Source of the DNA: Saccharospirillum sp039982735
Lineage (GTDB): Bacteria > Pseudomonadota > Gammaproteobacteria > Pseudomonadales > Natronospirillaceae
Assembly (NCBI RefSeq): GCF_039982735.1
Contig: NZ_JBDWXV010000001.1
Location: forward strand, 124,001 to 188,000
Direction of reading: 5' to 3'
Length of the DNA stretch: 64,000 nucleotides
A program made the translations under genes and the position numbers. The first letter of the stretch is position 1, and each line of letters starts with the position of its first letter. The notes under the pieces are model-generated. The model was not told the origin of the DNA. It saw nothing but the letters and a program-made list of their open reading frames with translations, and did no database searches. Of this stretch, positions 8,560 to 16,315 are shown in pieces.

Positions 8560-9501
8560 GTGACGGCGTTTTGCGCTCAAATAAGCCGGGATGTCGCCGA
8601 ACCCTTGCCGGGTACCGGCGGGCACCCGGGCTCCAATCTATTGCTGAGTTGGCCCAGCGGTCGCTGGTCGAAAACCTTTAATCTGGCAAAGGATATGACC
8701 TCCGATGAAGCGGACGCCATAGCCGCATTGGCAGAGTCCGGACGGCGCCTGAATCTGATTGACCGAAAGGCTCAGTCTTCGACGACGCATCGTGCTTATC
8801 TGATGCCCGAGTCGCGCGCTTTTGATGTTCCGCGCGCTGAGCTGGTTGCCTTTTTTTCGGCATTGAAAACAGGGCAGTCGCTGACTGGCTGGGAAGTCTC
8901 GGACATACCCGACTCAGTTGTGCTGTGTTGCACGCACGGTAAGAAAGACCGCTGCTGTGCCAAGTTCGGCAATGCGAGCTACAAGGCACTCACGGCTGCA
9001 GCAGTGACACGGCCTGAAGCCATTGAAATCTGGCAGAGCACGCACTTGGGTGGTTGCAGATTGGCCACATCGATTCTGGTATTTCCCCAGGCTCGCAAAT
9101 ATGGCCGTGTTGATGCCGATAAGGCAGACGCCTTTCTGGATTCGGAGAGTAAAGACCGTCCCTTTTTACCGTGCTACCGGGGTGACCGCCTGCTCTCACC
9201 GGAACAACAAGTCGCTGAAGTGGCTATTCGACACCATCTGGCACAGCAGAATATCTGGCCGGACAGGCTGGAACCAGAGAGCGATACCGACCTCTACGGC
9301 GGCCGCAAGACAATCACACTGCGCTGGTTATCCGGCACCGAGTACGGTCAGTTAAGTGTGCTGCTGGCACCCGAGACGGTTCAGCGCTTTGGAACCTGCA
9401 CCGCCATGGACGATGGCGAAGAACCTGTTGCTCATAACACCTGGCAGGTTGTGTCTGTATTTGCGGAAGGCAGCCTGATTGCTCTCGCTTCGCAACCTTA
9501 A
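8560..9501 (+). CDS. Sucrase/ferredoxin-like protein (thioredoxin-fold Fe-S family)
   Basis: 313-residue protein of the sucrase/ferredoxin-like family, which has a thioredoxin-like ferredoxin fold. Cysteines expected to hold a 2Fe-2S cluster are in CCTHGKKDRCC (about 127-137) and HLGGC (about 164-168). Start is a GTG with GAGGAG 6-7 nt upstream; no ATG lies nearby in frame. It sits between the permeases and the binding protein of a siderophore importer. A role in reducing the ferric siderophore after uptake would fit that place, but no residue proves it. The word sucrase is a historical family name and says nothing about sugar here. Confidence 0.78.
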   Translation: MTAFCAQISRDVAEPLPGTGGHPGSNLLLSWPSGRWSKTFNLAKDMTSDEADAIAALAESGRRLNLIDRKAQSSTTHRAYLMPESRAFDVPRAELVAFFSALKTGQSLTGWEVSDIPDSVVLCCTHGKKDRCCAKFGNASYKALTAAAVTRPEAIEIWQSTHLGGCRLATSILVFPQARKYGRVDADKADAFLDSESKDRPFLPCYRGDRLLSPEQQVAEVAIRHHLAQQNIWPDRLEPESDTDLYGGRKTITLRWLSGTEYGQLSVLLAPETVQRFGTCTAMDDGEEPVAHNTWQVVSVFAEGSLIALASQP

Positions 9502-9530
9502 TTCATCCTTCCACTGCACAGGGAATTACC

Positions 9531-10466
9531 ATGCCGATTAAACTGGCTCTAATGGCCGTTATTCTGTTTTCCAGTACCGCTGTTTGGGCTTTTCCGGAAA
9601 CCTTTGACCATAAATACGGGACCACCACCCTGACCGAAGCGCCAGAGCGCATCGTCTCAATCGGCTACAGCGACCACGACGACCTGCTGGCACTGGGTCA
9701 GAAACCTCTGGCGGTGCGCGACTGGTACGGTGATATGGATAAAGCCACCTGGCCTTGGGCGGCTGATCTGTGGGGAAACACTGAGCCGGTAGTGTTGCCC
9801 TTCGGTGATCTGGACATGGAAACCATTGCCGCGCTGGAGCCGGATTTGATTGTTGGCTTGTCGTCGGGCATCAGCGCTGAGCAGTACCAGCAACTGAGTC
9901 TGATCGCCCCGACGCTGCCGCAATCGGGCGACTATATTGAATGGGGCATGCCCTGGCACGAGCGAACGCTGTGGATCGGTCGCGCAGTCGGCAAACTGCC
10001 CGAAGCCGAAGCGATGGTAAACGAGGTTGAGCAGCGGTTTGATTCGGTGACTGAGCAGCATCCGGAATTAGAAGGCAAGCAGGCCGCCATTGCTTATTAC
10101 TGGGATGGCCAACTGGGCGTATACAGTGAAAACGATTTGCGCGGTGTTTTTTTGGAGCGGCTGGGGCTGGAGATTCCCGGGGCCATTAATGATTTGGCGG
10201 GTGATCGGTTCTACAGTGAGCTCAGCCTCGAGGAGCTTTCGTTGCTGAATGTCGATGCGCTGATCTGGTTGTCGACCGGCGATGCGCAAGCGGATGCTGA
10301 AAAAGTGCTCGGGCGTGAACTGATGGCGTTTCACAGGGAAGATCGTGAAATTTACGTCGATAAAGAATTGGGCGGCGCGTTTTCATTCATGTCGCCGCTG
10401 AGTATCCATTTTATTTTTGATGAACTGGTGCCGCAGATTATTCGCGTTGTGAATACTCAGCACTGA
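9531..10466 (+). CDS. Periplasmic iron-siderophore binding protein (FepB/FecB type)
   Basis: 311-residue class III periplasmic binding protein. A signal peptide ends at about residue 20 (STAVWA). Two alpha/beta lobes follow: EAPERIVSIGYSDHDDLLALGQKPLAVRDW opens lobe 1, and IAALEPDLIVGL is the usual hinge-side strand and helix. It has no lipobox, so it is soluble in the periplasm. It delivers ferric siderophore to the permeases at 6434-8549. The ligand cannot be read from sequence. GGGA lies 8 nt before the ATG. Confidence 0.88.
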   Translation: MPIKLALMAVILFSSTAVWAFPETFDHKYGTTTLTEAPERIVSIGYSDHDDLLALGQKPLAVRDWYGDMDKATWPWAADLWGNTEPVVLPFGDLDMETIAALEPDLIVGLSSGISAEQYQQLSLIAPTLPQSGDYIEWGMPWHERTLWIGRAVGKLPEAEAMVNEVEQRFDSVTEQHPELEGKQAAIAYYWDGQLGVYSENDLRGVFLERLGLEIPGAINDLAGDRFYSELSLEELSLLNVDALIWLSTGDAQADAEKVLGRELMAFHREDREIYVDKELGGAFSFMSPLSIHFIFDELVPQIIRVVNTQH

Positions 10467-10517
10467 GCGGGCCAAAACAGAGTCAGGGACATCGACATCA
10501 ATGGCTAATCGATCGAT

Positions 10518-12344
10518 ATGACAGTTGAATCACAAATACAGGCAGAGCTGTTGAAGGGGGAAAGGCCACGTCTGGACCGGCCACCTTTTCCCGACACGCC
10601 CATGGCCTTTTGCCGCTGGATTGCGCTGAACTTTCTGCCCTGGCGTTTACTGCTGCTGTTGTCGATAACCGTACTGTCGGTTGCAAGTATGTCGATGACC
10701 CCTTGGGTTGTGGGTCAGATTATTGATCTGCTGCCCGAGGCCATTGACTCATCGGATGCCACCCGATTGATGACCTGGTTCGGCTGGCTCTTGGTGGTCT
10801 GGCTGATCGGGCCGGTGCTCGGCCGTCTCTATACCTTCGTGAATGCCTTTACGCTGCCGAAACTGACCAGTCTGGTGGCGCGTGAGCTGTTCAATTACAC
10901 CCTGCGCCAGCCAACCCACTTTTTTCAGAATACTTTTACCGGTGCGTTAACTCAGCGCATTCGCCGGGCAGCGCAAAGCGGGCCGGATCTGGTTGAATAT
11001 TTTGTGCTGCAGTTTGCCCAGGTGGCGGTCGGTATTCTGGTCGCGGGTATTTTAATATTCCAGGCGGTGCCGGTGTATGGCCTCGCTTATGTGTTGTTTG
11101 CGCTGGTGTTCCTGGCGGTGTCGATGTGGATGGCCAAACGGGTGTTGAAAGTCGGGCGTGTGCTCGGTGAAGCCCGTTCCCGGGTGACCGGTCAGTTGGC
11201 GGACTCGATCGGCACCATCGATCTGGTTCACAGCTTTGGCGCCAGCGAGCACGAATCGGAACGGTTAAGCATACGTCTGAACGAGGAAGCGCTGCGCGGC
11301 AAGCAGGCGCGGTTCTGGTTCAGTGCCATGCGCATCGTGCAGTTGGCGCTAACCGCAGGCTTTATGAGTGTTCTGGTTTGGTTCGCATTGCAGCGAGCGC
11401 TGCTGGGCGACTTGAGCGTGGGCACCGTCGCCATGCTGCTGACCATTGGCTTGCAACTGGCGATGTCGATTACCAGCCTGGGCGATTACATTCTCGATTT
11501 CTATCTGCAGCTGGGCGAAGTGACTGAGTCGCTCGATGTGTTGGCCGTGCCGCTGAAAAATCAGGACACACCAGACGCACAGCAATTGGTTGTGGAGCAG
11601 GGAGAGATCGAATGCCGCGATCTGACTTTCGGCTACGAGCAGCAGAAGCCATTGTTTATTAACTTTTCGTTGACGGTTAAGCCGGGCGAAAAAGTGGGGC
11701 TGGTGGGTCCATCCGGGGCTGGAAAAACAACGCTGATCAAATTGCTGACGCGTCGCTTTACATTGAACCAGGGCCAGATTCTGATGGACGGTCAGGATAT
11801 CCGCGAGCGGCGTCGGGAGTCACTGGCACGCCAGGTGGCGGAAGTTTCGCAAACCGCAGAATTGTTTCACCGCAGCGTGCGCGACAACATTCGCTACGGA
11901 CGTACCGATGCCAGCGATGAAGCGGTAATTGCTGCTGCTCAGGCCGCGCAGTGCCATGATTTTATTCAGGCACTGCCTTATGGTTACGACACCCTGGTGG
12001 GTGAACGCGGGGTCAAGCTTTCTGGCGGTGAGCGTCAGCGCATTGCCATCGCACGGGCCATTCTAAAAGATGCGCCAATGCTGTTGCTGGATGAAGCGAC
12101 GTCAGCACTCGACAGTGAATCTGAAGCGGCCATTCAGCGGGCACTGACATTACTGATGCAAGGCCGTACGGTCATCGCCATCGCCCATCGATTGTCCACG
12201 GTGGTGAGTATGGATCGCATTCTGTACATGGAAGGCGGCCGTATTGTGGAAAGTGGCACCCACTCTGAACTGCTTGAACTCAATGGTGGCTACGCGCGTT
12301 TGTGGCAACGTCAGATAGAGGGGTTTGCAGAGCAAGCTCTGTAA
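10518..12344 (+). CDS. ABC half-transporter (membrane domain fused to ATPase)
   Basis: 608-residue fusion of a six-helix membrane domain (about 35-320) and a nucleotide-binding domain with Walker A GPSGAGKTT (about 396-404), signature LSGGERQR, Walker B MLLLDEATSALD and switch IAHRLST. It works as a homodimer or with an unseen partner. Proteins of this build in siderophore loci either export siderophores or, as in YbtPQ and IrtAB, take them in. Being last in an importer operon, either is possible. The ATG at 10518 has no clear ribosome-binding site; a later ATG at 10602 would remove only the N-terminal tail. A palindromic repeat follows directly. Confidence 0.85.
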   Translation: MTVESQIQAELLKGERPRLDRPPFPDTPMAFCRWIALNFLPWRLLLLLSITVLSVASMSMTPWVVGQIIDLLPEAIDSSDATRLMTWFGWLLVVWLIGPVLGRLYTFVNAFTLPKLTSLVARELFNYTLRQPTHFFQNTFTGALTQRIRRAAQSGPDLVEYFVLQFAQVAVGILVAGILIFQAVPVYGLAYVLFALVFLAVSMWMAKRVLKVGRVLGEARSRVTGQLADSIGTIDLVHSFGASEHESERLSIRLNEEALRGKQARFWFSAMRIVQLALTAGFMSVLVWFALQRALLGDLSVGTVAMLLTIGLQLAMSITSLGDYILDFYLQLGEVTESLDVLAVPLKNQDTPDAQQLVVEQGEIECRDLTFGYEQQKPLFINFSLTVKPGEKVGLVGPSGAGKTTLIKLLTRRFTLNQGQILMDGQDIRERRRESLARQVAEVSQTAELFHRSVRDNIRYGRTDASDEAVIAAAQAAQCHDFIQALPYGYDTLVGERGVKLSGGERQRIAIARAILKDAPMLLLDEATSALDSESEAAIQRALTLLMQGRTVIAIAHRLSTVVSMDRILYMEGGRIVESGTHSELLELNGGYARLWQRQIEGFAEQAL

Positions 12345-12346
12345 AA

Positions 12347-12600
12347 CCAAGTTTCGGAGGTCCGTTTTACCTCGGTGCCAGTATTCCGTGTCCGGCACCG
12401 GGTATGCCTATCTGGGGCCGGCGTAAACCCATCCATGGGGCCTAGACTTCGGGATATGAATCCCCTCCATGGGATTCACCCTCCGGGCTCGCTGCGCTCG
12501 TGCTAAAACGCTCCCGGCGTTTTAGTCCATGCCTCAGACTTCCCCAGATAGGCATACCCAGTACCCGACACTTAGTTAAGTGCGAACTCTGAATCTTGAG
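12347..12600 (+). repeat. Structured intergenic repeat, copy A (expanded)
   Basis: Complementary arms at 12388-12417 and 12542-12571 (about 26 of 30 positions pair) enclose the family core, GCGTAAACCCATCCATGGGG then CCTAGAC. Between core and right arm this copy carries extra hairpins: TGAATCCC/GGGATTCA (12458-12475) and CTAAAACGC/GCGTTTTAG (12503-12525). The right terminal sequence AACTCTGAATCTTGAG (12585-12600) matches the inverse of the left end of copy B. It fills the space between two convergent genes. Confidence 0.85.
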
Positions 12601-12616
12601 TAGAAAACAGCTTGAA

Positions 12617-13666
12617 TCAGGATCGACGTCGATACAGCAAGTAAATAAAGAAGGGCGCACCGACGCCCGAGACGAAAATGCCGGCCGGTAAATCCTGAGG
12701 TAGAAAGGCAACCCGTCCTAGCAGGTCGGCCAGCAGCACCAGGCAAGCGCCGGTCAGGCCTGCTCCGAGTATTAGCCCTGTACTGGTTTGGCCCGTTATC
12801 CGACGCGCCAAATGTGGTGCCATCAGGCCAACAAACGCCATGCCGCCTGCAAAGGCCACGGCCGAGCCGGCCAAGCCAACGCTGCACGCCAGAAGCAGTA
12901 ACCGGTAATGACCCACCGCCAAACCCAGCCCCCGGGATTGCTCATCATTCATGCCCAGCAGGGTAAGAGCCCGGGCGGCCAGCAAGGCGACCGGGATCAG
13001 ACAGAGCGTCCAGGGTAGTAAGCCGGTCACGTCTTTCCATTGTGCACCATAGACCGTTCCGGTCAGCCAGATGTAGGCCTGAACCGTGGTGCTCAGCGGG
13101 CTCATCACCAGAACCAGAGTCGCGACCGCCTTTAGCGCGGCGGCCAGTGCAATGCCTACCAGAACCAGCCGAATTGGTGCTACAGCACTAGTGCTACCGG
13201 GTGTCCAGGCCAGGATGTAGATGACGGTGGCGGTTAGCGCTGCAGAGGCAATGGCCACGGGTGGCAACCAGGTCAGACTGACGGTACCGGCCAGCCAGGC
13301 CAGAAACAACACAGCTCCCAGCGCGGCCCCGTCGCTGATGCCGATGATGTCAGGCGAGGCCAGGGGGTTGCGCACGATTTGCTGTAACAGCGCACCGGAA
13401 ACTCCCAGGCCGGCGCCCACCAGTAGCGCCAACAAGCCTCGGGGCAGTCGTAATGTTTGAATGACAAAGCGGTGCTCGCTGGTTTCGGGTGACAGGAGCG
13501 TGGCGAGCACGTCCATCGGCGGAATTCGGGTGCTGCCCAGGCAGAGATAGAACAACAATAAGGTTAGGGTTAGCCCCAGCAACGCCAGGCACCGTCGAAA
13601 GGTCTGACGATGAATGGCCAGAGCCAGCGTTTCCGAGGCGGAACGAAACAGGTAGTGAGTGGTCAT
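12617..13666 (-). CDS. FecCD-family permease of the ATPase-less importer, second subunit
   Basis: 349-residue polytopic permease with LRLPRGLLALLVGAGLGVSG, ALLQQIVRNPLASPDIIG and FVGLMAPHLARR signatures. Its ATG overlaps the stop of the upstream permease by 4 bp. With 13663-14667 and the binding protein at 14683-15600 it makes a three-gene iron importer. No ATPase gene follows: the next 270 bp are a palindromic repeat, then a convergent gene. The arrangement matches B. subtilis YfiYZ-YfhA, which uses a shared ATPase encoded elsewhere. Confidence 0.9.
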   Translation of the reverse strand: MTTHYLFRSASETLALAIHRQTFRRCLALLGLTLTLLLFYLCLGSTRIPPMDVLATLLSPETSEHRFVIQTLRLPRGLLALLVGAGLGVSGALLQQIVRNPLASPDIIGISDGAALGAVLFLAWLAGTVSLTWLPPVAIASAALTATVIYILAWTPGSTSAVAPIRLVLVGIALAAALKAVATLVLVMSPLSTTVQAYIWLTGTVYGAQWKDVTGLLPWTLCLIPVALLAARALTLLGMNDEQSRGLGLAVGHYRLLLLACSVGLAGSAVAFAGGMAFVGLMAPHLARRITGQTSTGLILGAGLTGACLVLLADLLGRVAFLPQDLPAGIFVSGVGAPFFIYLLYRRRS

Positions 13667-14667
13667 AATGTCGGGCTGCGTTTACGGGCGATGGCGATAA
13701 AAACCGGGGTGCCGACCAGCGCTGTCAGGGCACCGACGGGCACTTCCTGGGGGGGGACGATAAAGCGAGACAGGGTATCGGCCCCCAACAGCAAGCTGGC
13801 CCCGAGCAGGGCGGCCGACGGCAATACCCAGCGATGATCCCGGCCGAACAAGCCGCGCGCCAGATGCGGAATGATCAGTCCGATAAATCCGATCATGCCG
13901 GCCAGTGCAACGGCACCGCCAGCCAGTAAAATGATGACCACACCGAGCGCCAGCCGGGTGACTGCCACGCGCTGGCCGAGACTGCGGGCGACGTCTTCAT
14001 CCAGCATCATCAGGTTGATCTGACGCACCAGCAGTGCGGTGCCGACTATCGCGATGCCGTAAAAGGGCAGAAAGGGAATGACGCTGCTGAGTGGTTTGCC
14101 TGCGACGGATCCACCGAGCCAGTAAAGAATGCCTTCCAGACTTTCCCGGTTAAGAATCAGCAGACCCTGAGTGAACGCCAGAAACAAGGCGGTAATGGCG
14201 GCGCCAGCCAGCACAATGCTAACCGGTGACCGGGAGGCACTGCCGGTCATGCCCAGGCTGTAAACCAGCAGCCCGGCAATGGCAGCGCCAAAGAAGGCGA
14301 TGTAGATGTAGTCTTGCAGCCGTGTCAGTGACAGAAAGGTAAACGCCATTGCTACAAAAAACAGCGCTCCGGCATTAATGCCCAGCAGGCTGGGTGAAGC
14401 CAGGCCGTTGCGGGTCATCGCCTGCATCAGGGTGCCGGCAATGGCCAGGCTGCTGCCCACCAAAGCCGCCAGAACGGCCCGATTCAGCCGGTTGGCGCGC
14501 ACAATAATGTGCTCGATCTGGCTGGCGTCGTAGTTGAACAGGGCGTTGATGACCGTGGCAAACGAGATGGCCGTTTGCCCCAGGGCGATGCTGGCAAGGG
14601 TGGTTGCCAGTAACAGCGCCAGGCACAGGGTCAGCCCCAGTGCCTTGACCGGCAGGGTGGACAGCAC
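13663..14667 (-). CDS. FecCD-family permease of the ATPase-less importer, first subunit
   Basis: 334-residue polytopic permease with LNRAVLAALVGSSLAIAG, GTLMQAMTRNGLASPSLLG and GMIGFIGLIIPHLARG signatures. It starts at a GTG with AGAGG 7 nt upstream and lies 15 bp after the binding-protein gene. It is one half of the membrane channel. Both permease genes of this operon resemble those at 6434-8549 in family but differ in sequence, so the two importers are not a recent duplication. Confidence 0.9.
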   Translation of the reverse strand: MLSTLPVKALGLTLCLALLLATTLASIALGQTAISFATVINALFNYDASQIEHIIVRANRLNRAVLAALVGSSLAIAGTLMQAMTRNGLASPSLLGINAGALFFVAMAFTFLSLTRLQDYIYIAFFGAAIAGLLVYSLGMTGSASRSPVSIVLAGAAITALFLAFTQGLLILNRESLEGILYWLGGSVAGKPLSSVIPFLPFYGIAIVGTALLVRQINLMMLDEDVARSLGQRVAVTRLALGVVIILLAGGAVALAGMIGFIGLIIPHLARGLFGRDHRWVLPSAALLGASLLLGADTLSRFIVPPQEVPVGALTALVGTPVFIAIARKRSPTL

Positions 14668-14682
14668 GGTTATTCCTCTGGG

Positions 14683-15600
14683 TTAGTCGAGGCCGTAGTG
14701 TTCAAACACGCTGTCGACCATGCGTTCAGCGGCGATGGGGCCGCCGCCCATGTTCCAGTCAACCTCGTTGACCCGGTAGACCTGATCGTTCTGCACTGCT
14801 GTCAGCGTGTTCCACAGCGGGTGGGAGGTCCAGCTGTTGAAGTTTTCCATTACCGTCAGGTCGGTTTCTGTCATGAACATGAAGAATACGTCGGCGTTCA
14901 TGCTGGGAATGCTTTCCTTGGAGGTCAGCTTCACGCCCCAGATGTCTTCCTGGTGGCCAGCCGGGCGCTCAAACCCCAGCTCGTTCAGAATGTTGCCGGC
15001 GAAGCTGGAGTAGTAAATGCGGGCGTGGTCATTACGAAAGTTCAGCAACGCTACTTCCTGTGGCCAGTCTACGTCGGTCTCGGAAACCTGTTGCTGAAAT
15101 GACTGAATGCGTGCATCCCATTGGTCATTCCATTCGGCGGCTGTATCGGCGGTGCCGGTTGCCTCGGCAACCAGATCAAGCGTTTCCTTGAACTGGAAAA
15201 CGGTCTCATGCATCACCGTCGGGGCGATCTGGTTCAACTGGTTGTAGATTTTTTCATGGCGCATCTTAGCGCCGATAATGACATCGGGATTCAGCGCGGC
15301 AATGGCTTCCAGGTTCGGCTGAGTTTCAAGACCCACATGGCTCACCCCGGCCAGCTCTTCACGCAGGTAATGGTACATCGGTTGCTCAACCCAGGAGTCG
15401 ACGACACCCACGGGTGTAATGCCCAGCGCCACTGCAGCGTCGTTGGCACCCTGGTAAAGAGTGACGACGCGCTGCGCCGGAGCGTCCAGTTCAGCAGTGC
15501 CCATGGCATGAGGAATACTAATGGATTCTGCATTTGCGAAAGACAATGATGCCACCAATATCAGGCTGAACAGGGTAGTAGAGGTAAGACGATGAGCCAC
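14683..15600 (-). CDS. Periplasmic iron-siderophore binding protein (FecB/YfiY type)
   Basis: 305-residue periplasmic binding protein with a signal peptide ending near ANA. APAQRVVTLYQGANDAAVALGITPVGVVDSW and IAALNPDVIIGAKMRHEKIYNQL are typical of the FecB/YfiY/FatB group that binds citrate- or hydroxamate-type ferric siderophores. The GTG at 15600 is chosen because GGGAG lies 6 nt upstream; a TTG two codons earlier would abut that site. It is the first gene of its operon, behind a promoter overlapped by a Fur-type site. Confidence 0.88.
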   Translation of the reverse strand: MAHRLTSTTLFSLILVASLSFANAESISIPHAMGTAELDAPAQRVVTLYQGANDAAVALGITPVGVVDSWVEQPMYHYLREELAGVSHVGLETQPNLEAIAALNPDVIIGAKMRHEKIYNQLNQIAPTVMHETVFQFKETLDLVAEATGTADTAAEWNDQWDARIQSFQQQVSETDVDWPQEVALLNFRNDHARIYYSSFAGNILNELGFERPAGHQEDIWGVKLTSKESIPSMNADVFFMFMTETDLTVMENFNSWTSHPLWNTLTAVQNDQVYRVNEVDWNMGGGPIAAERMVDSVFEHYGLD

Positions 15601-15639
15601 GGACAACTCCCGAGATAGGTTAGGGATTGCTGATAGTAT

Positions 15640-15682
15640 TGATAGTTGTTCTTATTATCAACCGCATCTTTCGGTGTGCCAA
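15640..15682 (-). promoter_or_regulatory. Promoter with Fur-type site for the minus-strand iron importer
   Basis: Read on the minus strand, TTGGCA and GATAAT are separated by 17 bp (15677-15682 and 15554-15559 plus 100, that is 15654-15659). The -10 lies inside TGATAGT-N7-ATTATCA (15640-15660), built from Fur half-sites. Transcription would begin about 45 bp before the binding-protein start. Confidence 0.6.
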
Positions 15683-15730
15683 TAAAATGCGTTGTGGTTC
15701 GGCAATGTGACGTAATTAACACATTCTAGT

Positions 15731-15759
15731 TTGCAAATGATAACTATTATCATTAATAT
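15731..15759 (+). promoter_or_regulatory. Strong sigma70 promoter with a perfect Fur palindrome as spacer
   Basis: TTGCAA (15731-15736) and TAATAT (15754-15759) are 17 bp apart. The spacer and its two flanking bases form the perfect palindrome AATGATAACTATTATCATT (15736-15754), close to the classical Fur box. Iron-loaded Fur bound here would block polymerase directly. Confidence 0.82.
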
Positions 15760-15765
15760 AGATTT

Positions 15766-15961
15766 CGAAGGTCGATTCAGCGTGGGTCCCCGGGAAAGGA
15801 GCACGGTCCGGAACCGGGGTAAATGGAAGTCGACTCGTCAACGCGTTTGTCCACCCTCTGTCGCAAAGGCGTTGGCTGAGTGCCAACAAGGTCGTTGAAC
15901 ACGCTGAATGGTTTCCAGCCGGGATTTTTCCCCTCCAACGTTAAATCCCGGCTGGTTTTTT
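15766..15961 (+). ncRNA. Candidate Fur-repressed structured small RNA
   Basis: The transcript predicted from the Fur-box promoter has no convincing reading frame and ends in a strong terminator: CCAGCCGGGATTT (15915-15927) pairs perfectly with AAATCCCGGCTGG (15943-15955), then six T. The two ends of the body also pair perfectly: ATTCAGCGTG (15775-15784) with CACGCTGAAT (15900-15909). That helix encloses CCCCGG/CCGGGG (15788-15793, 15814-15819) and GTTGGC-TGAGT-GCCAAC (15871-15887). Size, Fur control and terminator recall RyhB and PrrF in logic, although no sequence likeness to either was recognised. An alternative is an attenuating leader for the small frame at 16000-16104. Confidence 0.65.
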
Positions 15962-15999
15962 ATTGAATAACACCCTTCACACAGGAGCTCGACATCACC

Positions 16000-16104
16000 A
16001 TGGAACTGCGCAGCAAACTGTGGGCGCTGATGGCGACCACGCTGTTATTCACCCTGGCCTTATCTCTCAACCCTTCCAGTATGACAATCTTCGCCGGGTT
16101 ATAA
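16000..16104 (+). CDS. Possible 34-residue membrane peptide
   Basis: An ATG frame of 34 codons begins MELRSKLWALMATTLL and continues hydrophobic to about residue 24 before a polar end, the pattern of a small single-helix membrane protein or a bare signal peptide. AGGAG (15983-15987) is 12 nt upstream, slightly far. It follows the terminator of the candidate small RNA by 40 nt, and its TAA directly abuts the left end of repeat copy B. No homologue is recognised. It may be read only when the terminator is passed, or it may be chance. Confidence 0.35.
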   Translation: MELRSKLWALMATTLLFTLALSLNPSSMTIFAGL

Positions 16105-16285
16105 CTCAAGATTCGGAGTTCGGGTTTGTTTTGGTAACTGGAGTCCGTGTCAGGCACCGGGTATGCCTATCTGGGGTCGGCGTAAACCCATCCATGGGGC
16201 CTAGACTGAAGCATCCATGCTTCAGACTACCCCAGATAGGCACACCCGGCACCTGACACTCTGTTGGTTGCAAACTCCGTATCTT
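16105..16285 (+). repeat. Structured intergenic repeat, copy B
   Basis: Arms 16147-16176 and 16230-16259 pair almost throughout. The core holds CCCATCCATGGG and the hairpin TGAAGCATCCATGCTTCA (16207-16224). Outer ends CTCAAGATTCGGAGTT (16105-16120) and AACTCCGTATCTT (16273-16285) are inverted copies with one mismatch. This is the cleanest complete copy. Confidence 0.88.
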
Positions 16286-16315
16286 TATTTATAGCCCGGC
16301 GCGAACCCCCTTTGT

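Noticed and set aside
15823..15879. 18-codon frame inside the candidate small RNA
   Set aside because: Very short, with poor spacing to a ribosome-binding site, and overlapping the predicted helices; chance is likelier.
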